Below are positions 17,475 to 26,740 of a stretch of DNA of 64,000 nucleotides, piece by piece. Source of the DNA: JBLXBZ01 sp048265185 (GTDB taxonomy: Bacteria; Pseudomonadota; Alphaproteobacteria; Rhizobiales; Stappiaceae); the NCBI GenBank assembly GCA_048265185.1, contig JBLXBZ010000007.1, positions 1 to 64,000 on the forward strand. Direction: 5' to 3'. The first letter of the stretch is position 1, and each line of letters starts with the position of its first letter. Position numbers and translations under genes: made by a program. The notes under the pieces are model-generated. The model searched no databases, had not been told where the DNA came from, and worked only from the letters and a program-made list of their open reading frames with translations.

Positions 17475-18362
17475 TCACACAATCTTTGATATACAATCCC
17501 CCAGCGCAATGAACTCAGCACCCCTTGACGATGATTTACGCCAAATCAAACCGATCCGTCGTTCAGGCTGCGGATCCGTAAAGCGCAACAATGCGATACG
17601 TTCATCCCGTCCCTCCACTGAAGCGCATAGCTCGGGAAGGAGCGTCACCCCATATCCCGCCGCGACCATCTGTAGGATCGTTGTCAACGAGGTCGCGCCA
17701 AAGGCCATTTCCGAGCCATTAATTTTCGCGTTTTGACAGAAACTAAGCGCCTGAGAGCGCAAGCAATGGCCTTCCTCCAACAACAGGAGCTTCTCTCCCT
17801 CAATTGAAGAAGGCGACACCCGCACCCGCTCATCCACCTCAGGCTGCGCCTGACGCGCCAGCAAAAAACGATCCGCAAAAAGTTCTCGACTTTCCAAGTC
17901 TCCGCTAAAAATCGGGAGAGCCGCAAGAACTACGTCCAACCTCCCACGAAGCAGCTCCTCGATAAGAACCTCAGTCACCGTCTCCCGTATTTGAAGCTCA
18001 AGATCGGGGTAACTTTGTTCAAGCTCCGACAAAATTTGCGGCAAGATATATGGCGCGATTGTGGGAATAACACCCAACCTCAATCGCCCTGAAAGAATTT
18101 TAGTGGAATGGCGGGCGTAATCTTCAAAATTGCGAACCTCCGCCAAAATCCTTTCCGCTCGCAAGGCGAGCTCCGAACCGTGACGCGTCAAACGCAAACC
18201 TGTTTTTTGGCGCTCAAGGAGACTCGCGCCCAGACTATCCTCCAGTTCCTTGATTTGCATCGACAACGCAGGCTGCGAAATGGAGCAATCCGCCGCCGCC
18301 TTGCCAAAATGGAGGTGACGCGCAAGAGCGCTAAAATATCGAAGTTGACGTAATGTGGTCAT
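17475..18362 (-). CDS. oxyR: hydrogen peroxide-sensing LysR regulator OxyR
   Basis: A 295-residue LysR-type regulator. The N-terminal helix-turn-helix (residues about 1-60) is typical, and the effector domain carries the peroxide-sensing cysteines Cys200 (EEGHCLRSQ) and Cys209 (ALSFC), nine residues apart as in E. coli OxyR (Cys199 and Cys208), plus the FGATSLTTILQMVAAGYGVTLLP element. It is divergent from the catalase gene with about 118 bases between start codons, the usual arrangement for direct control of katA. Confidence 0.95.
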   Translation of the reverse strand: MTTLRQLRYFSALARHLHFGKAAADCSISQPALSMQIKELEDSLGASLLERQKTGLRLTRHGSELALRAERILAEVRNFEDYARHSTKILSGRLRLGVIPTIAPYILPQILSELEQSYPDLELQIRETVTEVLIEELLRGRLDVVLAALPIFSGDLESRELFADRFLLARQAQPEVDERVRVSPSSIEGEKLLLLEEGHCLRSQALSFCQNAKINGSEMAFGATSLTTILQMVAAGYGVTLLPELCASVEGRDERIALLRFTDPQPERRIGLIWRKSSSRGAEFIALGDCISKIV

Positions 18363-18370
18363 GTCAATCA

Positions 18371-18382
18371 GATAAACTTATC
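18371..18382. promoter_or_regulatory. dyad in the oxyR-katA intergenic region, candidate OxyR site
   Basis: GATAA-AC-TTATC is an interrupted dyad eight bases upstream of the oxyR start and about 100 upstream of katA. OxyR binds long, loosely conserved sites made of four such half-elements (ATAG/CTAT type). Only one convincing dyad is visible, so this may be half of the site. Confidence 0.45.
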
Positions 18383-18480
18383 GTAAAGACAAAGCAATAC
18401 AATTGGACCTGATCTATTATTTCACGCAAACTGCCCATGAGAGCTTAACGCAAAATGCAAAAGTAAGAGGGAGCTTACGC

Positions 18481-19929
18481 ATGAACGATAAAATCAGGAT
18501 GACCACCACAGCCGGCGCCCCAATCGTAGACAATCAGAATTCTATTTCAGCAGGCCCGCGCGGCCCCTTGCTGATGCAAGATTATCAATTGCTTGAAAAA
18601 CTGGCCCATCAAAACCGGGAGCGCGTTCCAGAACGCGTCGTTCACGCCAAAGGCTGGGGCGCGCATGGCGTATTCACCGTCACCAAAGATATAACAAAAT
18701 ACACGCGCGCGAAAATTTTCGACACAGTCGGTAAGAAAACGCCAATGCTCGCCAGATTCTCCACCGTAGCGGGAGAACTGGGCGCCGCCGACGCAGAGCG
18801 GGACGTGCGCGGCTTCGCCTTGAAATTTTATACGGAAGAAGGCAACTGGGACCTTGTGGGCAACAACACTCCAGTGTTCTTCGTTCGCGACCCGTTGAAG
18901 TTCCCCGATTTTATCCATACGCAAAAACGCCATCCCAAAACCAACATGCGTTCCGCCACCGCCATGTGGGACTTCTGGTCGCTTTCTCCGGAAAGCTTAC
19001 ACCAAGTGACAATCCTGATGTCGGACCGCGGCCTGCCCGTAGCTCCCATGTATATGAATGGCTACGGTTCGCACACATATTCCTTCTGGAATAACGACGG
19101 CGAGCGGTTCTGGATCAAGTTTCATTTCAAAACCCGTCAGGGCCATCGCCATTACACCAACGCCGAAGCGGAAACCATCATCGGCAAGACGCGTGAGAGC
19201 TATCAGGAAGAGCTTTTCGGCACGATTGAACGCGGCGAGCATCCCAAATGGGACGTGTATATTCAGGTCATGCCTGAAAGAGAAGCCGAACAGACTTCCT
19301 ACAACCCCTTCGACCTCACAAAGGTTTGGCCACATGGGGATTATCCCTTGATCGAAGTGGGGGAAATGGAGCTCAACCGGAACGCCGACAATTATTTCGC
19401 GGAGATCGAACAAGCCGCGTTCTCGCCATCAAACGTCGTTCCCGGCATTGGCTTTTCACCGGATAAAATGCTGCAAGCCAGAATTTTCTCCTATGCCGAC
19501 GCCCATCGTCACCGCATCGGCACCCATTACGAAGCGCTGCCGATCAATCAGCCCAAATGCCCCGTTCATCATTATCATAAAGACGGCGCCATGCGTTTCT
19601 TCCAAAATGACACAGGAAACGCCGACGCTTACTATGAGCCAAACTCTTTCGGCGGCCCGACTCAGGATCCTTCCATAGCTGAGCCTCCCTTGAAAATATC
19701 CGGAGACGCGGGACGTTACGATCACCGGGAAGGCAATGACGACTACACACAGCCAGGCAATCTGTTCAGGTTGATGAACGAAGAACAAAAAGCGCGGCTC
19801 ATGGATAATATAGCCGCCGCCATGCAAGGCGTGCCAAAGGAAATCGTCAAACGTCAGATCGCGCACTTCCACCAGGCTGATCCTGCATATGGCGCAGGCG
19901 TGGCGAAACGCATGAACGTCGCGTTATAA
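18481..19929 (+). CDS. katA: monofunctional haem catalase
   Basis: A 482-residue small-subunit catalase decomposing hydrogen peroxide. Catalytic His55 lies in ERVVHAKGWGAHG, the distal Asn in GNWDLVGNNTPVFFVRD near residue 128, and the haem-ligating Tyr in ARIFSYADAHRHRIG near residue 340. No C-terminal flavodoxin-like domain is present, which places it in the small-subunit group. ATG 18481 follows GAGGGAG; an extension to ATG 18403 would add 26 residues absent from the family. It is divergent from oxyR and ends in a strong terminator. Confidence 0.97.
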   Translation: MNDKIRMTTTAGAPIVDNQNSISAGPRGPLLMQDYQLLEKLAHQNRERVPERVVHAKGWGAHGVFTVTKDITKYTRAKIFDTVGKKTPMLARFSTVAGELGAADAERDVRGFALKFYTEEGNWDLVGNNTPVFFVRDPLKFPDFIHTQKRHPKTNMRSATAMWDFWSLSPESLHQVTILMSDRGLPVAPMYMNGYGSHTYSFWNNDGERFWIKFHFKTRQGHRHYTNAEAETIIGKTRESYQEELFGTIERGEHPKWDVYIQVMPEREAEQTSYNPFDLTKVWPHGDYPLIEVGEMELNRNADNYFAEIEQAAFSPSNVVPGIGFSPDKMLQARIFSYADAHRHRIGTHYEALPINQPKCPVHHYHKDGAMRFFQNDTGNADAYYEPNSFGGPTQDPSIAEPPLKISGDAGRYDHREGNDDYTQPGNLFRLMNEEQKARLMDNIAAAMQGVPKEIVKRQIAHFHQADPAYGAGVAKRMNVAL

Positions 19930-19971
19930 AATCAACTAAAAATTGGGGCGCAAGCCTCTTGTAATACAAAA

Positions 19972-20010
19972 CGAAAGGCGCGGTTCAAGAACCGCGCCTT
20001 TCGTCGCTTT
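19972..20010 (+). terminator. rho-independent terminator after katA
   Basis: A perfect 15-bp stem (cgaaaggcgcggttc / gaaccgcgcctttcg) with a 2-base nominal loop is followed by a T-containing tract (tcgctttcc). It starts 43 bases past the katA stop. Confidence 0.8.
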
Positions 20011-20138
20011 CCCCAAGTTTAATGTAAGCCGGCGCAATTATTCATCGCATCTGGAAAAATTTTTTATAATTATAAACCAAACTTATTTATTCATATATAC
20101 TGTGAAAACACGCGCCTCGACAAAAAAGATGGACGTCA

Positions 20139-21224
20139 ATGGTTAAACCTCGTCAAAAAAACCTCATTGATTTTCAATCGTTAGCTAGCAAGAACAACCT
20201 CCAAAGCCGCAACGACCTTGCTCGGCACGTGGCGACTCTCTTCTCTTTCACCAGCGACAATTGCTCGGACGAGCAGATGGAGAATTACGACGCCGTCCTG
20301 CTCCGGTTGGTGGATATGATCGAGGTGGAGGCGCGCGCTTTCGTGGCCATGCGCTTGGCCAAATTACGCAGAGCGCCGGAAAAAGTCATTCGGCTGCTCG
20401 CAAATGACGAGCCTGACGTCGCTCGCCCGGTTCTCGTGCATTCACCAGTTTTACACGACGACGATCTGGTGGAAATCGTAAAAACGCGCGAAGAAGAACA
20501 TCGCCTCGCCATCGCTAGCCGTGAGACTTTGACTGTGGTCGTCACCGACGCCTTAATCGACAATGGCGAAGCGCAAGTGAAAAAAACCGTCGCGGAAAAT
20601 GAAGGCGCAAGCTTTTCTCCTCAAGGTTTTGCAAAACTCATCGACATGGCGCATCAAGACGAAAATCTTCAATACGCCTTGAGCACACGTTGCGATTTGG
20701 CTGAAAAGCAAATCATGCAATTGATTTCCATAGCGTCGGACAAGGTGAAAGCGAAACTGATTGAGGAAGACGATCCAACCTCCGTCGGACGTCTACCACA
20801 AGCCGCGCGGATCGCCGCTCAGCGCATGTCCAACGATTACTGGATCGGGCGCTATGATTTCGAAGATGCCCATAACAACGTCTTGGCGATCGCCCGCAAC
20901 ATCGGATTGGATGAAACAACGCTGCGCCGCTTCGCCGCAGAAGACAAATTTCCCGAAGCCGTGAGCACTTTCTCTCTCTTGGCCGGCATTGGCATGGAAG
21001 AAGCCAAACTATGGATGGTGCGTCTCGACATGGAGCCGTTTTTAATCGTCGCCCGCGCAAATAACTTTTCGCCCATGACGGTGCAAGCCATCTTGAAAAT
21101 CGGCCCGTGGCGATACCGACTATCTGCGAAAAACCGCGCCGACGCTCTGGCGCGCTATAGTGACATTAAATTCCAAACCGCGCGCACGATGCTCATCCAG
21201 TGGCAAAAAAAACTGGTGGGATGA
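20139..21224 (+). CDS. DUF2336 domain-containing protein
   Basis: A 361-residue member of the same DUF2336 family as the gene at 1126-2193. It has the matching helical segments (FVAMRLAKLRRAPEKVIRLLANDEPDVARPVLVHSPVL near residues 68-105, followed by a KTREEEHRLAIASRETL block), no signal peptide and no membrane segment. The C-terminal part differs strongly from its paralogue and ends LIQWQKKLVG. The family has no proven activity. The upstream 100 bases are AT-rich and promoter-like. It follows the katA terminator and is probably monocistronic. Confidence 0.82.
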   Translation: MVKPRQKNLIDFQSLASKNNLQSRNDLARHVATLFSFTSDNCSDEQMENYDAVLLRLVDMIEVEARAFVAMRLAKLRRAPEKVIRLLANDEPDVARPVLVHSPVLHDDDLVEIVKTREEEHRLAIASRETLTVVVTDALIDNGEAQVKKTVAENEGASFSPQGFAKLIDMAHQDENLQYALSTRCDLAEKQIMQLISIASDKVKAKLIEEDDPTSVGRLPQAARIAAQRMSNDYWIGRYDFEDAHNNVLAIARNIGLDETTLRRFAAEDKFPEAVSTFSLLAGIGMEEAKLWMVRLDMEPFLIVARANNFSPMTVQAILKIGPWRYRLSAKNRADALARYSDIKFQTARTMLIQWQKKLVG

Positions 21225-21399
21225 CAATAAAACACAAAACCAGAAATTAAAGTCTTCAGAAATACGAGGTGTTTGATCCTTAATAGAAATTCTTCGCTTC
21301 TCCCATCTGGAAGTTAAGTTTTTATCTTGCAGTCATCATACCTATTGGCGCAAAGTCCCAAAAGTTTAGCATACTAAAACGCGTAATTTGGGGGCGAAA

Positions 21400-23772
21400 A
21401 TGCGCTGGACTTTTAGTTCCACTAATAAAATCTTACGGCATATTTTTCTCATATGGATGATCGCCGTCAGCGGGGTCATGTTATCGCCCGTAGAAACGCA
21501 AGCGCAAGCGACTCTGCTGTTGCAAAAAGCCTTGAAGGGCGAAGAAAAGCCGTCGACAGATGTGGATAGCAGCGCGCAAACGGCGGAAGTCGAGACGCCA
21601 AACCAAAGCCTTGAATCTGAAATGGTCGAGGTCGAAAAAGATATTATCAAAGAGCTGACGGAAGACGTCTATCTCGTGCGCGCCGCGCTCAAAAACGTCT
21701 TCAGCGGCGTCACCGGCTTCACCTCGCAATCACTGAATATATTACGCGCGCAACATCCGGACGGCGACCTCGACTGGATTATTCAGGCCCTGCTCGTGCT
21801 CGTCATCGGCATTTTAGGCGGCGCCGGCGCCGTCAGGCTTTACAATCGCTGGGCCAACAAGCAATTCCTCGATCGGTTTCCCACGCAGCCAGAGTTACGC
21901 GCAGACAAGATCGTCTATCTTTTGACCCGCACGCTCGTCATGGCGGTGGCGCTTGTCCTATTCACGTTGGTTTCCACCATCATCATTCTGATTCTCGACA
22001 CAGGACATCCCAGCGCGCGCATCACCGGCATGAACGGCCTCAAAGTCGCCGCCCTGTTTTTGCTCGTTCGACTAACGTTCCGAAACCTTCTGATGCCCGA
22101 CGCCAGCGCTTATCGGCTTATCAAATTATCCGATGAAACCGCAAAAGGCCTCTATATCTCCCTCATCGGCGTCGGCGCGCTTTCCGCACTTCTGATTGGT
22201 TTTTGCGCATGGATGCGCGCTCTTGGCTTGAACGCCGACGCCCACAAACTAGCGCTCATCAGCACCTCCCTTTTCTCCATGCTGGCGCTTTCAGCCATCG
22301 CTCTGCGCTATCACCGTCCTATTTCAAATATTTTTCACGATCCCGCCTCAGACAAGCATAGCCCTTACGCCTACACAAAAATCATAGCCCGGCTTTGGAC
22401 CCCCTTGCTGCTTGGTTACCTTCTTATCGCTTGGGCGATATCCGCCATCCGGATTTTGCTGGATATGCCATCAGCCATGGGACTGGTCACCGCCCCGATA
22501 GCGGCTTTGATCATCGGGCTGACATGTTACGCCATTCTAGTCCTTTTCATTGACAAGGCGTTGCTACCGCGCCTCGACTCCACCCGTAATCAGAACGCCA
22601 TAGCTGAGGATCTCGACCGCGTCGACGTCAACGCCGGACATGAAAGCAGCGAAGAAACACTGCAAGCTCAAGCCCAAGCGGAAGCTCTGGAGGCGGAAGC
22701 AGCGCGTAGTCCTTATCGGGAGTTGCTGGAGCATGGCGCGCGCATCATGGCCCTCATCGCCAGCGCCGCGTCGCTTCTCACCATTTGGGGCGTTCCCCTC
22801 AATGCCCACCAATCCATTCTGGCGAACACCTCCAGTTTTGGCCTAACCATCTTTCTTGGCTATATGGCCTATCGCGCCGTGGAAATCGCCATAGAACACC
22901 AGATTGACAAGAGTAACGGCGAATCTCCCAGCGGCGACGATCATGAAATCGGCGGAGCAGGAGCCACGCGGCTCGCCACTTTACTGCCGATTTTCCGAAA
23001 TTTTCTTCTGATCACGATCGTCACCATTTCCGCGATGATCGCACTTTCCGAAATCGGCATCAATATCGCGCCGTTGTTCGCCGGAGCCGGCGTAGTTGGT
23101 CTGGCCGTGGGCTTCGGCTCGCAAACGCTTATTCGCGACATCTTCTCCGGGGCGTTTTTCCTGATAGACGACGCTTTCCGCATGGGAGAGTACATCAACA
23201 TCGGCGACGTCAAGGGAACGGTTGAGAAGATCTCCATCCGCTCCATGCAATTGCGCCATCACAACGGCCCGCTAAACACGGTGCCTTTTGGCAACATCAA
23301 GCATGTAACCAATTTCTCGCGTGACTGGGCCATGATGAAACTGGCGTTTCGCGTCACCTATGACACAGACGTGGAGAAGGTTCGCAAACTGATCAAGAAG
23401 TTCGGCCAAGAGCTGCTTGAACATCCAGACCACGGTCATAAATTCCTACAACCTTTGAAGTCGCAAGGAGTTCTGGCGCTGGAAGATTCGGCGATGATCG
23501 TTCGGGTTAAATTCATGACCAAACCGGGCGACCAGTTCGAATTGCGAAAAATCGTATACGCCGGCATTCGTGACATTTTCACCCGCGAAGGCATCCATTT
23601 CGCCCACAGACAAGTCACCGTTCGCGTGGCCGACAGTGAAAGCGCCTCTTCAGGGGAAATGAAACCAAAAGAAATGAGTCAAGCGACAAAGGAAGCTATC
23701 GCCGGCGCCGCCGTGCCTCTGCTGGAGGAAGGAAACTCAGCGGACGGAGGCTCTTCTGCAGATCAAAGATAG
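21400..23772 (+). CDS. large MscS-family mechanosensitive channel
   Basis: A 790-residue MscS-type channel, far longer than E. coli MscS (286 residues). It starts with a signal peptide (to about ETQAQA), then a periplasmic segment with a coiled, acidic stretch, about ten predicted membrane helices, and a C-terminal MscS core. The pore-lining helix and upper beta domain show as GVVGLAVGFGSQTLIRDIFSG near residue 566 and NIGDVKGTVEKISIRSMQLR near residue 605. It probably releases solutes on hypo-osmotic shock. Start ATG 21400 follows a G-rich ribosome binding site; TTG 21388 is an alternative. The C-terminal tail is Ser/Glu/Ala-rich and likely disordered. Confidence 0.92.
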   Translation: MRWTFSSTNKILRHIFLIWMIAVSGVMLSPVETQAQATLLLQKALKGEEKPSTDVDSSAQTAEVETPNQSLESEMVEVEKDIIKELTEDVYLVRAALKNVFSGVTGFTSQSLNILRAQHPDGDLDWIIQALLVLVIGILGGAGAVRLYNRWANKQFLDRFPTQPELRADKIVYLLTRTLVMAVALVLFTLVSTIIILILDTGHPSARITGMNGLKVAALFLLVRLTFRNLLMPDASAYRLIKLSDETAKGLYISLIGVGALSALLIGFCAWMRALGLNADAHKLALISTSLFSMLALSAIALRYHRPISNIFHDPASDKHSPYAYTKIIARLWTPLLLGYLLIAWAISAIRILLDMPSAMGLVTAPIAALIIGLTCYAILVLFIDKALLPRLDSTRNQNAIAEDLDRVDVNAGHESSEETLQAQAQAEALEAEAARSPYRELLEHGARIMALIASAASLLTIWGVPLNAHQSILANTSSFGLTIFLGYMAYRAVEIAIEHQIDKSNGESPSGDDHEIGGAGATRLATLLPIFRNFLLITIVTISAMIALSEIGINIAPLFAGAGVVGLAVGFGSQTLIRDIFSGAFFLIDDAFRMGEYINIGDVKGTVEKISIRSMQLRHHNGPLNTVPFGNIKHVTNFSRDWAMMKLAFRVTYDTDVEKVRKLIKKFGQELLEHPDHGHKFLQPLKSQGVLALEDSAMIVRVKFMTKPGDQFELRKIVYAGIRDIFTREGIHFAHRQVTVRVADSESASSGEMKPKEMSQATKEAIAGAAVPLLEEGNSADGGSSADQR

Positions 23773-23802
23773 GGTTGCGCAGCCCTGAGAATTTACGCGT
23801 GA

Positions 23803-23828
23803 ACGAACGCCGCGAACGCGGCGTTCGT
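23803..23828. terminator. hairpin between convergent MscS and DUF992 genes
   Basis: Arms acgaacgccgc and gcggcgttcgt form a perfect 11-bp stem with a 4-base gaac loop, located between convergent stops. The T tracts on either side are weak, but the position supports a bidirectional terminator. Confidence 0.6.
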
Positions 23829-23857
23829 AAAATGCCGCCTACTTATTTAGCAGGAAC

Positions 23858-24403
23858 TCATTTGTTATATTTCAACGAAAGCTGACTAACGCCCAGCGTC
23901 AAATTCGTCCCTGTCTCACTTTGCAAGCTAAACGGATTTAGCGCAATCGAACGGTCCAACCCGCCGATAAGAGCGTTGGCCTGTATTCCGGCGCCCAGAC
24001 TTGCGCCCGCGGCGACGCCCGCATACTCTCCGGCCAATGCGCCAGGCTTCATGTCAGCTGACGGCGCCAATACGCCCCAAACCAGCTCCGTGTCGCTTGT
24101 GGAGCCAATATCCAAACCATATTCGCTCACGGTTCCGGCGTAATTTTCCGCCGGCTGTTTATTCGCAGGCTTATAGACGCATTCCAGAGTCTTCGTAGAG
24201 CCAACGATAAAATTCGTTCCCTGCTCGACCTTGCATTTCAAAACGCCAACCTGAACGCCTGGAGCTTTGTTCTGAGCATGAACTGGAGCCACGAACGACA
24301 CGGCCGCGCTCAACGCCAGCCCCATGGCCACAGCGCGCGCCAACAAAAGATTGGGAGCGCCAGTTCGAGCGGATGCTTTTGTAAAATGCATATTGAACCT
24401 CAT
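23858..24403 (-). CDS. DUF992 domain-containing secreted protein
   Basis: A 181-residue exported protein of the DUF992 family, common in Rhizobiales and of unknown function. ATG 24403 has a strong AGGAG site; upstream in-frame residues to 24523 are not needed. The signal peptide ends near APVHAQ at residue 45. The mature part shows the family's opening VGVLKCKVEQGTNFIVGS, the paired cysteines (LKCK and LECVYK), YAGTVSEYGLDIG and a glycine/alanine-rich stretch GEYAGVAAGASLGAG. The C-terminal LSLKYNK is beta-like. It probably sits in the periplasm. Confidence 0.85.
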   Translation of the reverse strand: MRFNMHFTKASARTGAPNLLLARAVAMGLALSAAVSFVAPVHAQNKAPGVQVGVLKCKVEQGTNFIVGSTKTLECVYKPANKQPAENYAGTVSEYGLDIGSTSDTELVWGVLAPSADMKPGALAGEYAGVAAGASLGAGIQANALIGGLDRSIALNPFSLQSETGTNLTLGVSQLSLKYNK

Positions 24404-24682
24404 AGAATTTTCTCCTGCGACGCAGAAGCCAAAAAGCACGTCCAAGAACGCCCCCCTTCTGCGCCGTGACGGGTCACTGCGTATTCGGCTGGAGTGCGGC
24501 GTCCTTAACGCATGCCTGTTCAACTTACATCAGCAGGGGAAAGTTCCAACCAATTCTTCAAGCCACAAATAAAGCTACAATTGCGCGCTCACGCAAAGGT
24601 CATTTATGATGTTTCATTTTTACTTTTTATTAACTATAAAATAGAAATCTAAAGAGATAAGCATAAGCGCAAAGGAAGCCTC

Positions 24683-24817
24683 ATGCGTTTCTCCGATCAG
24701 CATTCAAACGCTTCTCTTTACCAAACAAAGCCCTCGCCATGGCCAATTGCTCTCGCAGCCACGATGGCCGCATCTGCGATCGTCGTCACGATTACGATCA
24801 TTTTGCCTACGGCTTAA
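24683..24817 (+). CDS. small single-span membrane protein, 44 aa
   Basis: A 44-codon ORF beginning at ATG 24683 after AAAGGAAG and ending at TAA 24815. The N-terminal half is polar (MRFSDQHSNASLYQTKPSP) and the C-terminal half is a single hydrophobic helix (Ala, Ile, Val, Thr) ending LPTA. The AT-rich sequence just upstream (around 24630-24660) looks like a promoter. No family is recognised. It may be a small envelope protein. Confidence 0.55.
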   Translation: MRFSDQHSNASLYQTKPSPWPIALAATMAASAIVVTITIILPTA

Positions 24818-24915
24818 GCTTCACTGTAATGGGCTAACCGTTCCCGACGTCGGGCACTCCCAAAACAGATCACTTTCAGAATAGCTTTCCTTTGGGCCTG
24901 CCCCCGGATCATTGC

Positions 24916-26592
24916 CTAAACGCTTTGTGAAGAACTCTGTCCGTCAGTCGCATCAAGCCTTTTTATAGACATGTTGCGCGCTTGCACGCGCAATCGCTCC
25001 TGTAACAGATCTATTTCGCTAGCGAAAAGGCTTCGCAGATTTTTATTAAACCGAGGCGATTTCAATTGTTTCTGCGTTAACCGCACGTTGTTTCCGTGAG
25101 GACTTGGCTTATTCTCTCCACTCTCCGCGTCCACATTAATAGCCCTATGCGACATAATCGCCTCCGGCTGAAAATTGGACTTCGCCACATGAGACTTCAA
25201 CCGCTCAAGCGCGGTGAACGCCTTGGCGATCTCATTTAAAACCGTCTGTTCATCATGCGTTTCAGTCGTCTCTTCGTTTCCACGCTCCTGCGCGCCGCTC
25301 ATGGAGACCACATTTTGCTCTCCCTCAAACAAAGGCGAAAACCACGCTTTCGCGCGCCAAGGCTCCGACGTTCCCGTCGCAGACAGCAGCGCCTTATCAA
25401 GAAAACCATAGCCAACGCCCAATACCGTCAACGCCACTCCAGTGTAGACAACCGCTGGCGACGTAAAGTTCTCCCCTGTGGAAACTTCAACAATTTTACC
25501 CGTCATAGCCGTCATCAACATGCCCTGTCCGGCCAAGATAGGCGTATCCCGCAACGCCAGCCCTTTGTATTGCTCCCCCGCCTCCCGTCGCAACCGTTGC
25601 CGGGCAAGTTGCGTCGGCGCATCGTCGCCCGTGAGCTTTGCGTGTACGGCCTGGGCGACAGCGCCAGCCTTTAAACGCTTAGCGCCGCTGAGAAGCGCAT
25701 TTGCTATTATAAACGCCTGCGCAGCGATCATTACTCCACACCCTGCAAGCTCCAACCCGTCCCAAGTTGAAATCTCACTTTCTCTTTTCGCCGCCATAAA
25801 CTCGTGAGCGTCCATACCCATAGTCTCGTCGAAATAATATCGGCCAACCTGCTCCGCGGCGAAGGTGAAACATCCAGCTGCCATGCCGGCGAACGCGATA
25901 GGCTCGCACACGGACGCAATAGTGCCCACAAGCGACCATTTTTTGTCCGAGCTGCTTGATTGCTCTTCGGAGCATAAATCCTTATGTTCTTTCAAAGCAT
26001 CGCTCATTTCACGCACCGCGCTATAGGACCCATAGCTCAGCAGCGCCCCGAACCCCGCATAAGTCCCTCCCATGAGCAGCAAGCCCCATTTCTGATCTGT
26101 GACCTTTACCGTCGCAGCCAACTCGTCCCAACCATCGACGCGGGCCAGTCCCACCATGATGAGAAGCGCACTACGCATGGTCTCCAGCGCCATGTGCTTA
26201 GCCTCCTTGGGGAGCAAAGACTGTCTCGCGCGCTCTAGAACCCCACGTTCAACGTTTCTCAACTCAGGCTCAATGACGGCGAGCGTCGCCAAAAGCCGGC
26301 GCCTATCCTCCCCTTCAGGCATCTCCGCAAGGATGAGACTATGCGCGAGGGTTTGTGAAAGCCCAGGCGGGCTTTCAGGCGTCCATTCGCAAGGCGTAAA
26401 TTCACTGTAATGGAGAATATCAGGCTCCGCAGACGAAGCGACCGAATGAGCCGGGCTGTCATTCGACGAAAAAGAGCGCGCATGCGAAACCTCAACCCCA
26501 TGCGCGTGCAACCCTGATTTTATCTTACTCATTTCGTGAGGAAATGGACAACTCGGCTTGACCAAGCCGCTCACGTGTACGTCAACAGGCAT
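24916..26592 (-). CDS. hypothetical membrane protein, 558 aa, unknown family
   Basis: I do not recognise this 558-residue protein. The first 70 residues are Ser/His/Pro-rich with no signal peptide. A helical region (about 85-160) is Leu/Arg/Glu-rich. Four hydrophobic, glycine-rich segments follow at about 168-190, 223-250, 285-310 and 388-412 (for example WGLLLMGGTYAGFGALLSYG). Between 320 and 350 it is basic. The last 130 residues are hydrophilic, rich in Ser, Asn, Lys and Arg. This layout recalls membrane-inserting secreted proteins such as translocators or effectors, but no motif proves that. ATG 26592 has a good GGAG. The upstream region holds an inverted repeat. Confidence 0.7.
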   Translation of the reverse strand: MPVDVHVSGLVKPSCPFPHEMSKIKSGLHAHGVEVSHARSFSSNDSPAHSVASSAEPDILHYSEFTPCEWTPESPPGLSQTLAHSLILAEMPEGEDRRRLLATLAVIEPELRNVERGVLERARQSLLPKEAKHMALETMRSALLIMVGLARVDGWDELAATVKVTDQKWGLLLMGGTYAGFGALLSYGSYSAVREMSDALKEHKDLCSEEQSSSSDKKWSLVGTIASVCEPIAFAGMAAGCFTFAAEQVGRYYFDETMGMDAHEFMAAKRESEISTWDGLELAGCGVMIAAQAFIIANALLSGAKRLKAGAVAQAVHAKLTGDDAPTQLARQRLRREAGEQYKGLALRDTPILAGQGMLMTAMTGKIVEVSTGENFTSPAVVYTGVALTVLGVGYGFLDKALLSATGTSEPWRAKAWFSPLFEGEQNVVSMSGAQERGNEETTETHDEQTVLNEIAKAFTALERLKSHVAKSNFQPEAIMSHRAINVDAESGENKPSPHGNNVRLTQKQLKSPRFNKNLRSLFASEIDLLQERLRVQARNMSIKRLDATDGQSSSQSV

Positions 26593-26605
26593 AATGATCT
26601 CCGTA

Positions 26606-26652
26606 TTTTACATAGTATAATATGAGTTACAAACGCATATTATAATGTAAAA
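26606..26652. repeat. AT-rich imperfect inverted repeat upstream of the 558-aa gene
   Basis: The left arm at 26606-26624 (ttttacatagtataatatg) and the right arm at 26636-26652 (catattataatgtaaaa) are complementary except for a 2-base bulge, separated by 11 bases. The repeat lies 14 to 60 bases upstream of ATG 26592, where the promoter or leader should be. It may be an operator or a leader hairpin. Confidence 0.65.
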
Positions 26653-26740
26653 TAACATGAACTTATGCCGCAGTAGGTTCAATCCGAAGCAAGTCGCCTC
26701 GACGGGTGTTCTCCGACAATAATTTCGCCGGAGAACCAGT

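Noticed and set aside
24843..24854. Palindrome cccgacgtcggg
   Set aside because: Short GC-rich palindromes are expected by chance in this composition, and no transcript context supports a function.
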